Source: Dryas octopetala
Lineage: Eukaryota; Streptophyta; Magnoliopsida; Rosales; Rosaceae
Assembly (NCBI GenBank): GCA_963921425.1
Contig: OY992833.1
Span: 4,590,501 to 4,654,500, forward strand
Length of the DNA: 64,000 nt
Reading direction: 5' to 3'
Of this stretch, positions 22,883 to 36,782 are shown piece by piece (position 1 is the first letter of the stretch; every line of letters begins with the position of its first letter). The position numbers were made by a program, and so were the translations under genes. Under the pieces are notes generated by a model. It did no database searches. It was given only the letters and a program-made list of their open reading frames with translations, and was not told where the DNA came from.

Positions 22883-24228
22883 TGTGAGACCCCGTATTTT
22901 TACAATATTTTATTTTGAGGTTATTCCAAAATATTGGGGAATTTATTTGAAAAATAAAAAGGTTTTGGATTAATTTTAATTTTTGTTTTAAATTAAGTTT
23001 GACCCAAAATTGACTTTTTGTTATATTGGGCTTTTGGTTTCGAACTTGGACTCGTTGGATAGGTGTCGAACTCACGAGTCCGTAGACCTGAACCGTACAT
23101 TCATCGGAGTTACGGATTGAGAGTTATGGACGTTTGAAGTGAAGGGCAATTTTGTAATTTTGTGACTTAGGGTTTAATGAGTATAAAAGCTTCATTTTCA
23201 GACCTTTTCCTTCCTTTTTCTCTCCCAGTCGTCACCCTCACTCTCTCTTTTTCTCTGTTCTCTCTCCCTGTCTTCTCTCCTCTGCAGCCGGTGTCGGCGC
23301 GTCTAGAGAAGGATGCCGACGAGGCCACCATCTAAAGAAGCACCACCTCCCATTTTGTCTTCCCCAGTGACCTGTAAGCCCAGAAAACCCCAGAAAAGAA
23401 AACCCAATCCCAAATCTGATCCTAGCACTCGCCGACGATCTCAGTTTTCTGGCGGAATTAGATGGTCGGACCACTTGGGTCCTCTCCCTCTTTCCAAGGC
23501 GAGCATGGTGGTTTGTTCGGATTGTTCATCGAACCACCCCAACTGGCCAATCGAAGCCAGAGAAATCGCGGCTGCTCCAGCTACTTTTCTGGTGAATCCA
23601 ACAGTCGATTTGAGTCCACTCAAGTATAGAAATCAATCCTCTCAACTTGTTCTTGCTGTTTGTTGGCTCTAATTTGACCAATTATTGAATTGATTTTGAA
23701 TTTGGGTTTATTTGTGTTCTAGCCTTCTAGTTAATTTCTGGATTTTGGGTTATTTGTGTTCTAGACTTCTACTTAAATTGGGTTCAAAACTCTTGTATAA
23801 TTAGTTTATTTTCTGGATTTTTTAGGTTTTTGGGTTCAATTAGTTTCTATGGTTTTTCTTATGTTCAACTTTGACCAAATAAAATTCCTTTTTAACTTAT
23901 GTTCATTTCCCTTATGAGTTTATAATTTGTGGTTTTGCTTGATTGTGATGTAGGACAAGAAGACCAAGAAGAAGACTTGAGGATCGAACCTCATGGGAGA
24001 TGACCAGACCTCCAGAAGCTGAGAAAAAGATTGAGGACCAAACCTCCAGTAGCTGAGAAGAAGATTGAGGACCGGACCTCCAGAAGCTGGGAAGAAGATT
24101 GAGGACCGGATCTCATGGGAGAGAACCGAACCTCCAGAAGTCGAGAAGAAGATTGAGGACCAGACCTCATAGGAGAGAACCGGACCTCCAGTAGTTTGAA
24201 AGTGTGAAACCTCTATGAGAGGATGACA
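22883..24228 (+). mobile_element. Probable solo LTR (chromovirus type) nested in the CACTA element
   Basis: It starts TGTGAGACCCCG, nearly identical to the start of the solo LTR at 26306. A phrase 'agggcaattttgtaattttgtgac' and a TATA-like GTATAAAAG (about 23179) fit a U3 promoter. It ends with GGATGACA, the expected TGACA tip. The flanking 5-mers (TAAAA / AAATA) do not match exactly, so the insertion is probable, not proven. The CT-rich part near 23190-23290 and the frames at 23238-23672 look like leader sequence. From 22330 a second, partly similar U3-like stretch precedes it. Confidence 0.55.
23960..24200. repeat. Minisatellite of about 35-40 bp units
   Basis: At least five degenerate copies of a unit containing 'gaagaagattgaggaccgg' and 'acctccagaagctgag' follow each other at the 3' side of the LTR-like insert. 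They have no coding meaning across frames. Confidence 0.75.
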
Positions 24229-25003
24229 AAATATGATTACTGTAGGATATGTTTGGTGGAAAAATGTATTTTGAATTCTAATTAATTAGTCACCAAAATT
24301 CATGGAGACATTGTTTAATGATATCAATTCTAATACCAATACAGCAACCTTACATCTAATGGTGAAGGGAAAAAAATCAACTAATTGTAGCATTAGTGAA
24401 GACCAGACCTTGCAGACTGTCATGGCAGGTTTTGGCAGAAGCTTCCACCATTCTTACATGTGGGTGGCCTTAGCTCCCTTGCCACCCCAACACCAACCTC
24501 CAACATGCTATATGGTGACTGCAATGTGGCAATGGACAATACAAACTAACAATAGTGGCAGTTGCATCTATTCCTACAAAAAAAAATTGGTTGCCTTTGC
24601 TAGATTTTGTTGTAGTGAAATAACTATGAATGCCAATGAAATGCATAGGCAGACCCCATGAAAGGGAACTCTGGCCTCAATGAACCAATTATATATATTA
24701 TGCACATGAAATCATGTAGTGGCAGTTCCATATATGTTTAGGTTCATTGTATAGGTCATATAGGCATGCTTCATAATTTAGCTAATGCTAACAAGGAGAT
24801 CACATTATGAGCAGTTAATTAAACTAGCAATCATGCATTAATCCAATCTCAAATCGAGGAAAAGGGAATAACTAACAATTTTCCGCCTAGGAACCCACCT
24901 CCCAATCTGATTCAAGAATCTCCTCATTTACTGCCAAGACCCTCAACCTATTGAATCCCCTTGAGAATGATCAGACATAGCCATCAAGGAACTCAGACTC
25001 TTA

Positions 25004-26091
25004 TGGTGCGTTTGGATGAGGAAGTTTAGAAATGCTAAGCAAATTTTAAATGACGGAATTTTAAATGATGGAATTTAAAGTCATAGAATTTGTAAAATTT
25101 TTTGTTTGGCTAACTAATTAGGCATGATGATATTCAAAATCCATGGTGCGGCTAAGACTTAAATTCAAGTTCCTTACTAGCTAGCTTTGCCGTGGTCTCC
25201 TCCGCCTAGTGCGGCTCTAGAGCCTTGGAAGCTCAGAGGCTCCCCCTCCTTGTTCTCTCTCTGTCTCGCCACACCTCCTTTTTCTCTTTTGTACATGCTT
25301 AGCCTTTTCTTATATCACCATTGCCTTTCCTCACTCACTAGGAAACTGGAAAAGAACCAAAGTCAAGAGAGGGGCGCACGCCTCTTGTTTCCTTTGTTTT
25401 TTTCTTTGTTTCTTTTTGCCTGGTCTTCCTTTTTTTTTTTTTTTTTTTTCCGCACTGCCTCGTTATCTTGTTCCCTCTTATATTAGTTTTTCTCTTCTTT
25501 TCTGTATAGGAAATGGCAGACCCAAGTCTTTCTTTTTTATCTCCACCGTCAAACCTCTTCTTGTCATTATGTATTAGCCCTATCTTCTTTTATGAATAGG
25601 AAACAAAACTAATCCTTTCCAACTCATAGCAAATCACTCAAAGGTGACGGGCCAAGTTTCCATCATTTAATCTCAAAGGTAGCAAATCACGTTGTATTCC
25701 TCTCAAGAGTTTATAAATTTTCAAACTAATAAAATATATTGTTGGCACCCTTAGAAGCTGGGCCTAGGCCGTTGCACTCACTGCCCCCCCCCCCCCTCTA
25801 GGCCGGCCGACAGTGTTGGGGTGTGGAGGTAGTGATGTTGGCAATGAGGGTTGTGGTGGTGATAATATATGGTAGTGGTAACTGTGTTTTATCTTGGAAT
25901 TTTGGAAATGACATGTATTTAGATGGAATTTAAAGTTGGGATTTATGGCTTCCAAATTCCACTTTTTTTTCCACGTAGAATTTTAAGATTTCTTTGTCCA
26001 TAATACCAAACAAGGGAATTGAAGCTTGTCATTTCACAAATTCTGACTTTTAATGAAATTCCGAGTTCAATTTCCTCATCCAAACACACCG
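25004..26091. mobile_element. Tourist/PIF-like MITE, about 1.1 kb
   Basis: The left end TGGTGCGTTTGGATGAGGAA and the right end read inward, CGGTGTGTTTGGATGAGGAA, match at 18 of 20 positions. TTA flanks both sides (25001-25003, 26092-26094). 'ttaaatgatggaattt' words near the left are mirrored on the right ('aaattccgag', 'tggaatttaaag'). The interior carries unrelated sequence with a T-run (25430-25450) and a C-run (about 25786-25796), and no gene. Confidence 0.8.
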
Positions 26092-26305
26092 TTAAGGAAT
26101 ACATTGATGGTTTCGACTTTCTGCTGAGCCACATCCCTGCCTAAGAGATGTCAGAAGAGGCCAAGACCCAACCCTACTAAAAATGTCGGTTGGGACTTGT
26201 TGGTTCGGTAACTCTACCAACCTAGCCCTACTAAAAACTGTAAAAACCAAAACAACATCTAAAAAATACCAGTTAGCAATTAAGCGGGTCAAGGTGACTA
26301 ACCTG

Positions 26306-28871
26306 TGTGAGACCCGTAAATTTCCAAATTTATTTTGGGATTTTTCCTCATTTTCTAAAATTTTTATAGAATTTATTTGTTAGAAAATCTAATTTTTCCA
26401 CCTTGAGCTTTAATTGTTTGACCAACTTTGACTAGGGTTTTGACCCAAGTTAGACCTTTAAAAGGTAGTACTCCTACTCACAAACCCAAAGGTGCAAGTC
26501 TCGTATTATTCCGAGTTCGGAAAATTATTTTATGAATTTCCCAAATTTTCTTTTTCTTTAAAGCATTTTATCTTAGTTTGTGGAGCTTGAAATTTCTGAA
26601 ATTTTTCTAAGGGCAAATTGGTAATTTGACCTCATAGTTAATTAGTATTAGTCGATACGAGTCCGTAGTATTTTTCTGAGTCCTGAGCTATTTTTAATTA
26701 AATTTTGAAGTTGAAAAAAATAGGAAAAAGAAAATAAAATAGGAAATCACCAGATCGCGCCACGTGGCACGATCTGGAGCGTCCATCGCTGCATGGCAGC
26801 AAGATCTGATGGCTGCATGTGCAGCCAAGTGTCAGGGCATGCGCCACGTGTCACTTCCTCATTGGTCCAAGTTGTGACGGTTGACTTGAGTCAACCGAGT
26901 TGCCTCACTCTCTCTCCCCTATAAATAATGCCGCACCTTTAGCTGATCCCTCACAAATTCAGCCGCACGCTTCCCAAGAGAGAGCTTCTCTCTCCTCTCT
27001 CTTCTTCAATCTTGTTTTGAGTTTATTTTGAGTTTTGGAGCTTCGATCGACGATCCGATTTCGTCTACGCGATCGTGGCGACGAGCTCTTCGATTCTAGT
27101 AGTGTGAAGGCTAGGTTTTGGTGAAGTTTTAATAAAATCATTTCTGAGCTCTTTAGGTAATTTTTTGATCCTTGTCGAACTTCTGCTAAAATTTTGATAA
27201 ATTAATCTCTTGTTAATTAGGCTCGATCTTTTAATCTTGTTACTTAACAAGTCTAGTAGTACCGAGACTCTGCCCATGGCAAGTCTTCAACAAGTATACC
27301 GTTAACCCTGCTTATTTAATATGCTGTTATTTAAATTGTGGTTATAGACGGAACGCCATTTAACTGTTGTTATCAAATGAACTTAATAAATATTGAGGCC
27401 ATATCAGTGGTAACCAAATAACGTGATGACTTAGGTCAATTTATGAGTATACAGACGTTGGGTACTGAGCCAAAGGTCTCTCAGTTTCCCCATGCACTGA
27501 CCTGGTCACGTTGTAGGTTCATATCCGATCAACCTCCTCGACAATAAATTAAAATAGATATAGAAACCACACGGTCTGACATGATTGTTTGCCTCGGGGT
27601 GCAAGGTCATGTCGGATTAAGAATTCAGAGAAGCCTAGCAGTTACGCTAGTGCCAAACCTCTGAATTATACCTGGTCTTAACAGACAAGGTCATCGATTT
27701 ACGTGAAGACCGTTTTTAACACCAGTTGTTGTCAAACTAGGAACTCCAGTGACCTAAAATAGATCGTTGCGACGTGGCAAATTGTGATTTGTACTCGAGA
27801 ACATGCAAAAGCTTTGGACGCTTGGTAGGGGGACAACACACTCTGACTAGTGGATTTCCTGCATGTACTATATAATAAATACTGTGTGATAAAGATGCAT
27901 ATTTTTGATTGGCATATCTGCTTGGTTTTATGATAATGTGAATGATGACTGTTATGCATATTCTCGTGAGATTGTTATTGTGTTTGACTTGAGAGTGAAA
28001 GGTCCCTTACGGTAGACCCTGGGTTTCGATCCCCAAAACCTCATGAGGGGTTGTACGGACGGACTGGTCGATTGTCTTTCTTCGGAGGCCAGTCTAGGAT
28101 GTATAACCATGAAATGGCCACTTTCGCTACCCTGTCTCAGTTAAATGACTGCAGGATTTTGTTATGTTTTTGTGAGAAGGTAGTTAGCCCTAACGGCTAG
28201 TTAACAGGTATGATTCTGAACTTGGGCCCAGAAAAACTGTATTTTGAAAACTGTATGAGCATGCTACTAGTTTTACAAAGCTTGACAACTAGTTTGTGTT
28301 GTGCATTTGATTTTAAATTATCTCAAACTATTTTTCAAACCTAGCAGGGAGTTCCCTGAGGGGGAGCAATGAACGTATATGATGCTCACCCCTACATTGT
28401 TGTTTTTCTCCCTCTTAGGTGCTGCGCGTGTGGACTTTGACGGCCTCGATTGAGGGGGTGGTGGTGCGGTCTCGAGCTTGTCAACTCAGTGTTCCTGTTT
28501 AGTCAGTATATTTCCTTGTGCAGGTCTTTGGTGACCTTTTACTATCTTTATATACCCTTGGTCATATCCTATATATACACTGAGTCCTTGGGTTGTCTAC
28601 TTTTGAATTATCGAGTCTATATAAACAGTTTCTTTGAAGTTACTCTAAACAATAGTATCTCCGAGGGTTGGTTTAATTATGAATTAATTATTTCTAAATT
28701 AATTTTCTGCTGCAAACTCAAGCACTCTGATTCAACCCATTTTACTAAACCAAAAGGCTTAACCTATTTTGTGAATATTTGGGATTACAACACCGGGGGA
28801 TTGGTTGTTGTAGTCTCGGGTATTCTCAAGATAGGTGCCTCTGTTACGTATCCGGGTTTTGGGGCGTGACA
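26306..28871 (+). mobile_element. Solo LTR, 2.57 kb, Ty3/gypsy chromovirus type
   Basis: It begins TGTGAGACCCG and ends GGGGCGTGACA, the common tips of long chromovirus LTRs. An exact 5-bp duplication ACCTG flanks it (26301-26305 and 28872-28876). A TATA box CTATAAATA lies at about 26919-26927, followed by a CT-rich leader (26975-27005). No internal retrotransposon region or partner LTR adjoins it. The interrupted host sequence is also present uninterrupted at about 20425-20485. The 139-aa frame near its 3' end (28450-28869) ends exactly with the LTR tip and is not a gene. Confidence 0.92.
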
Positions 28872-29197
28872 ACCTGATTGTTAAAAAATATGACCTTATT
28901 ATTACATTTTCAAAATAAGTGTATTAGATGGTATATGGTTTGATTGTCATACATCTTAGAGTAATATTTCAATTAACTATGGAGTATCATTAATTAAGAT
29001 AGAAAATTATATTTTGAAAATAGTAAAAACATCGAGAGCTTTTACAGTCCAGAAATTGATGTGATACATCCACCATCCAATGGTGGAAGACTATATCCTA
29101 TAAAAAATGGTGTACTTTTAAAACTTATCACATACCTGTTTGTGGGAAAAATGTAAGGGTAATGCTAGGGTGCCTCCAAATTTGTGCCTCAAAGCCA

Positions 29198-29628
29198 CAC
29201 TACTAGAAAAATGGGTATTCAGCACAAATTAATGGACACATATATAGTTTTGTGATACCTTTTTTTCATTGAACACAAATGGCAGTTGATACGTGCTTTA
29301 CAATTTTTTGGCATACTTGATTTGTGCCACCTATATGTGTCCTCTCATAATGAACACAAATTTCGTGCCTAAATTCATATGTAAAGAAACTCATGTCACA
29401 TCTATATCAGGCTGATATGACCACCCGATAACATGAATATATTATTTGTGCTTGTAGGTGGACACAAAAGTGCTCATTTGTGCCCAATTAAATATTTAAT
29501 GAGATTAATTGATTGAACATTACACTTCCCAATTACACTGCCCAATTCAAGACTATCCCTCTGTCTTCCTCTCTCCTTCTTGTTCTCGTTCTCTCTTTCT
29601 GTCTTTTCTCTCTCTCCCGTTCTTCCCT

Positions 29629-29693
<65 letters not shown>

Positions 29694-30630
29694 GCAGTGG
29701 GAGGGGCACCGACGGTGGACTGGGGTATGGTGAGTGGGTCGGGTGGGGGTGGGTTTGTTTTTGTAATTTCATTTTTTTGTCTTTTTTAGTTATTTCTTTT
29801 GGTTTTTCTTTTTTATTTATTTATTTTTCTTTCACTCATAGTTCTGTTGGTTGTTTTTGCAGGTTAGGAGAAGGTGATACATTCACATGTGGCTAATTGG
29901 GAATATTTGATAAAGAAGAAGATGATGTTCTTGTTGATGTTTTTGGGTTTGGTTGCCAATTTTTATTTTTCTTCATATCTTTGATTTCTTCAATATTAAA
30001 GCAAGATCCGAAAGAAGTTTAGAGCTTGGCTTGGCTCCAAGTTTTTGTTTTCTGGGTTTGTGAAAGAGAGAGAATGAGAGCTTCATATACATGGGGAATT
30101 ATGATGATTTCTTGTGTTGCCATCTAGTGGTGCACTCAGAGATATGAAGAATCTGATTGTATTTATTTTGGTGTTAAAATATTTTGGTTGTTTGATAGTT
30201 TTGAATTCAAAGGATAATAAAAATTTTATATTTTTCGTATAATTTTTATATAAACAGTACTATAATTGTATGACAAGGCTAAAATTTGTTGTACATCAGT
30301 ACATACCAATATTGTTTTATTTATTTATTAAAATACACTCAGCACAAATTTGTATTTGAGCCATGTGAGTTTAAATGTCACGTCAAATGAACTGAGAAGA
30401 CTATCCCACTGTCAGGATGGAGGCACAAAAGGTATAAACATTTGTGCTTATGTGTTTGACACATAATATTTAATTGTGCTTTATTAATAGCAAAAACGTT
30501 AGTTGCGGAAACAAATATGAATTTAGTGGTTGTACCGTTACCAATGTTAACATAGCACAATTATTTGTGCTCTTCTTGGTCAAGGGGCACAAATATTACT
30601 CTATGCCTAGAGCCAGTTTTTCTAGTAGTG
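29198..30630. mobile_element. Non-autonomous CACTA element, 1.43 kb
   Basis: The tips CACTACTAGAAAAA (29198) and TTTTTCTAGTAGTG (to 30630) are inverted, with CCA as a 3-bp target duplication (29195-29197, 30631-30633). The words TTTGTGC / GCACAAA occur many times within about 300 bp of each end (for example near 29222, 29312, 29448 and 30339, 30440, 30567, 30588), as expected for CACTA transposase-binding sites. The middle has a (CT)n microsatellite and no transposase. Confidence 0.93.
29630..29691. repeat. (CT)n microsatellite
   Basis: About 30 uninterrupted CT units inside the CACTA element. The Ser/Leu and Arg/Glu frames across it are artefacts. Confidence 0.95.
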
Positions 30631-30633
30631 CCA

Positions 30634-32830
30634 TGTCATTTGAAACTAATTATATTTGAAGTCAAATTCTTCACATCACAAGGAATCAAAATACCCAATT
30701 TATCCATGTGTGCCACGATCTTCTAGATTCATTCCACTCACACCCACCTCATTCCCCCTCTCTCTCCTCCTCCCTCTTTCTTCTCTTTCTCTGTCTCTAT
30801 GGACGTAGAAGCCACCATATTGATTTTTTAATTATTAATTTTTTGGGTTCGCAATTTTCATCCAATAACAAAATAAAGAAGATGAAATATTTGTAATCTT
30901 AAAACTGAATCTCAATAAAATACAAACGGTTAAAATATTGAACACAATTAATGGAGCACTATTTACTATTAAATTTAATTAATTCTTAAGAAAAATGGTA
31001 TCCAGACATTGGTAGGTGGTCAATTAACTTCATTGAATATTGAACAATGAACAATCATCGATCAATCATCACACGACAATGAAGAAAAAATTTATGTGGA
31101 CAACTTGTGACTTTATTTTTCATTTTCCCACATAACAAATACATACGTAATAGAAAAGATTTAAAATTGCATCCTTTTTACCATAAGTGGTGATTATTTT
31201 ATTCACTTTTGGAGGAGACCAACATCTCCAAAAGAAAATAAAAAGGCAGTCATAACATTTTTTTTTACTCACCTGTTTTATTTTCTTTAATTATAGCCCT
31301 AAATAAATGTAAACCATTTGATCTTAAAATGTACACATGGCATTTAATTATAGTAAAAAGCTTAGGTTTGTTAGGAAATTAGCTAGCTTATGAGAGAATC
31401 CAAGTATGACCAAACTACTAATGAATTTGATGAGAAAACCCCTAACCTATTAAGTTGATGTAAAGATGTGGTGATCTGTTTGAATTTTGACCTAGCTCAA
31501 CTAACTAGGTCGGTTATCCGTTAGATATATTAACTATTTTAGCGTTTGGCCCTACAATCTAACGGACCCTATTATTAACAAGCCTCTTTACATTTGCTCT
31601 CGCGAGTGCGAATCACCTCTTTTTATTGTGTAAACACCGATTTTTAGAAAGTGTAATCCATTTAATAAATTGTTCCTATTACATATATATATGTTTTTTT
31701 TTTAATTTAAAATCATATAGGCTAAAGAAAATATTGTTATAGATAACAAGAAAAATCGGAATAAATGGGCTAGCCCAAGAAAAAAGATAGTATAATATAT
31801 ATATATATATACAGAAAACAACGGTCTAAATGTAGAGTACATCATAAATGTACTCTTCGCGAGTGCGAATAGGCCCATCATAAATGTAAGTCAGAATAAA
31901 TGATCTTTTTTCAATCCTAGCCTCTCCTCACTCTCTTCTTAGTGTGTAAATGTTCACATTTTAACTCGCATAGTGTATTTAATAGTTTGTTCCTATTTCG
32001 CATATATTTTTAATATTTTTTAAGTTGGGTTTTTTTTTTTGGAATGATAGTATGTTGAAATCTTTTTTTGTTTTTTTTTTTTTTTTGCAACTGCCTGGTT
32101 ATATATATATATATATTTTTTATTCTTAAGTTAAATTGATGTGAATGTTTTTTTATTTTTTTATTGCTAATAACTGAATGTTTGAAGTCAATGCAATATT
32201 GAAATTAAAAACATTGTCATATTTTCTCTTTTATGTATATGTTGAGATTTGCATGTTCCTAATTTACTTTTATGGTCATCAAATTATGTATGCTTTGAAT
32301 CTAAAGTTCAATTCAAAATAACATTCTAAAAAAAAAAAATTTAATTTCAGATAAGAAAATTATTAAAAATAAAATAAAACTAACATTTTCATACATTTTG
32401 CTGTGTGTGCAAGATGTTTTTCCATTATATCTAATACTTTTTCTTATATGAACACTACCTTTTTTGCAATACAAATGATAACTAAACATAAGGGTGCTTT
32501 GTATTTACACATCAACTCAAGTCATCACAATAATATATGTTTTTTTCTATCATTCTTGCATCATAAATTGTAAGTTTCTTGATTTGGTAAAATTGCATTC
32601 CACAAAAGCTTCCTTTGGATGAGACTGCACTGCAAACATCAAGAATAAACCAATAAAAGGAAGGGGGGGGGGGGGGGGGGGGGGGGGAAAGTTGTCAACT
32701 CTTGACAAAGATTGTAAGAAACATATATTTATACACACTCAGTTTTCTTATTTTACCAGAGAGAGGGTGAAATTAATCCTTTTCTCTCATGTTAATCAAG
32801 ATAGATAACTTCCGACTGAGTTAAATTCCT
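30634..32830. other. Spacer without a recognisable gene
   Basis: AT-rich sequence with (TA)n runs (about 31796-31811, 32101-32117) and T runs. A diverged direct repeat is visible: 'cgcgagtgcgaat...gtgtaaa' at about 31598-31690 and again at 31848-31990. A 25-base G run lies at 32663-32687. Confidence 0.6.
32663..32687. repeat. Poly(G) run, 25 bases
   Basis: An uninterrupted run of 25 G in otherwise AT-rich spacer. It could be real or of uncertain length in the assembly. Confidence 0.9.
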
Positions 32831-32838
32831 CTTTGCTT

Positions 32839-34437
<1,599 letters not shown>

Positions 34438-34439
34438 TC

Positions 34440-36540
34440 GTCTTCCTTTCCAATCATTCTCAACTCAAAAGCTAGAAGAAGATCATATAAAACAAGAAGA
34501 AAAATTGTGAAGATTGCTTGGGTGAGTGTCTCTGGCTCTGCCTTTTAATTTCTGACAAGTGCATTGAAGTTCAATGGGAATAGGAATTCAGTCCGAGTGG
34601 GTTCATTATTTTGTTTTTCAAACTCACAAACTAATTAAATAATCAAATGAAAATAGCATGAGAAAAAGAAGAAAGCAGTCATGGAATTATTTTCAAGTTT
34701 TGATTGTATTTCGAACGGAATCAATACCTTTTGTTTTAGATGAATTAAAATAGAATTATTCGTCGTAATACTAATTAATAACAATGAAACAAATCCTCTC
34801 TTCCAAAGAAGATAAATAAAAAACAATGAAACATCCAGAAAAGGTAGCCAAAGTCAAATACCTTTATGTTTGAAATACACGTCCCATGATTAAACTTAAA
34901 TAAAAAACCAGCGCAGCAGCCACATGATCATGAATTTGCTTGAGATTTCAAGTGTTCATCAATTTGTTTGAGGTTTTAGTTATACACTTCTACCCAGTAG
35001 AACACAGCAACCTATACAACATCTTAACGATTTGGAGATGCTCTATGTATCTAAAGCAGCCCAAATTCAGTGGTGGTTTATGCAAATTCAAAAAATAATG
35101 ATTAATTAAAAAAGGGAAAGAGATTCAAAGGACTAAACCTTGAATCATTATAAAAAAAAAAGTAGCCAAACAAAACCATCAAAGAAAAAAAGATATGAAA
35201 AAGGTCTTACCTTTAATATGAAGAAGAAGAGAAACTATCTAAGGCAGAGTAAACCAGCACCTTTCTTCCCCTTTCTCTGATTCCCCAAACAAAATTTAAG
35301 AGTTGGGATGATTTCTCTCGAGAAGAAAGAGAGAATCAGTCTTTTTTACCTACTGATTGAGCCAGTAAGCCTGGTATATATAGGTTTTCGTATGACCTAG
35401 GTCTACCCCAAGTCTCCTAGTTTTCATAGGAAAGTATTAATTACACTTTACACCATTTTAATTTTGGTCAAATTACATTCTTGGTGTGGTCTTCTTAATT
35501 AAACATAGTAATTTACTAATTATGTTAGACCTAAATATTGAATTGTTACAATGTTGGCCTTTTGTTAGCTAAGTATTTATTCTTTTGTTGCAAGATACTT
35601 CTTTTATTTATAGGGCTAATTACAAATAAGTTAACAAAACATTTCAAAATTACAAATAGGCCAATAAACATTTTCTTAAATTCTAAAATAGTCACTATTG
35701 ACCTATTTGTAATAAATGAAATTATGCATTTTACAAAAGATGACATAACAAAAACTACAAATTACAATCACTGCCACTAACGTATGAAAATTTCAATAAA
35801 TTACAAAAAGGTCAATCAATGCTTACCCATCAATAATGTCAGCAATATATCCTAATTTTGAAAATTACAAAAAGGTCAACAACTAACCAGAATCCGACAC
35901 ATGTCCAAAGTATTCTTTTTTCCTTTCTCCTTTTTTACCTACAACGTGTAACTTTTTTTTTTTTTTTCCATTTCTCCTCTTTTTACTTGCAGCAACGTGT
36001 AACGTATTAGACAATGTGTGACAGTTGCTGATTCAAAATCAATAATTGTGTGACAGATACTGAAAATCAGTATATGTAAAAACCTAAACAAATACTGTCA
36101 TACAGATACTAAAATTGATAATGTCACACATATACCAAAACAAATAATAAATATTCAAACAAGGGTATTTTAGTAATTTACCAAATTAAGCTTCTAAACT
36201 ATATGGTAGAAAATGCATGCAAATGAACTTAAAATTGTCATAATTTTTTAAAGGTTCTAAGATATAATTGGGCAATTTCCAAGCTTGTAATAATCTAACG
36301 TATTTTGTAAAATAGAATTTCCGGGTTATTACAGGTTTTCTCTTTTATTTTGTAAAGAGTTTTGTATTTATTTCAGCTCATTAATGTTTGAAAAAGCAGT
36401 TGTACAAGATTACTATTTATTTATGTAATCTTTGGGGTTGATTTAAAATCAAAATATTTGATTTATTTATTCATCTCTGTAATTTATATTCTAATTTAAC
36501 CTAGTATTTTGTTTTTAAAACTCAGGCTTATTTATCTTGA
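34440..36540. other. Spacer without a recognisable gene
   Basis: AT-rich. The part from 35600 to 35880 has several 'aattacaaa(a/t)aggtcaa(c/t)' words, a degenerate repeat. A T-run lies at 35952-35968. Nothing coding is supported. Confidence 0.5.
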
Positions 36541-36640
36541 AAGTATGTGGGAGTGTAACATTTAAGGTTTGGGTGTTATAGTCTCGGGTGCTCTCAAGGT
36601 AGGTGCCGCTGTGGCGGGCCTGAGTTTCGAGGCGTCACAT
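36541..36640 (+). mobile_element. 3' end of a chromovirus-type LTR
   Basis: The phrase 'tagtctcgggt(g)ctctcaaggtaggtgcc' followed by GGCGTCACA matches the last 75 bases of the solo LTR ending at 28871, with point differences. The start of this LTR is not recognisable upstream. It is probably an old truncated copy. Confidence 0.55.
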
Positions 36641-36738
36641 CATCTCTCTCTCCCCAACCACATCTCTCTCTCTCTCTCTCTCTCTCTCCCCCAACCTCAT
36701 TTCTTTCTTCCAGCCACACATATCTCATCTCTCTCTCT

Positions 36739-36780
<42 letters not shown>
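36641..36780. repeat. (CT)n microsatellite cluster
   Basis: Two long CT runs (about 36662-36688 and 36735-36779) with interruptions. The 36781-37650 interval is AT-rich and holds no gene I can support. Confidence 0.9.

Positions 36781-36782
<2 letters not shown>

Larger units (their letters stand above)
21860..24617. mobile_element. Non-autonomous CACTA element, 2.76 kb
   Basis: The left tip CACTACAACAAA at 21860 and right tip TTTGTTGTAGTG ending at 24617 are exact inverted repeats of the CACTA (En/Spm) type. The 3-bp target duplication AAA lies on both sides (21857-21859, 24618-24620). No transposase is present. The interior contains an LTR-like insert (22883-24228). The frame at 24302-24661 runs through the subterminal region and out of the element, so it is not a gene. 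Confidence 0.85.

Noticed and set aside
28450..28869. 139-aa plus-strand frame
   Set aside because: Ends at the LTR tip and lies entirely in the solo LTR; no protein similarity recognised.
29509..29896. Overlapping Ser/Leu and Arg/Glu frames
   Set aside because: Artefacts of the (CT)n microsatellite in the CACTA element.
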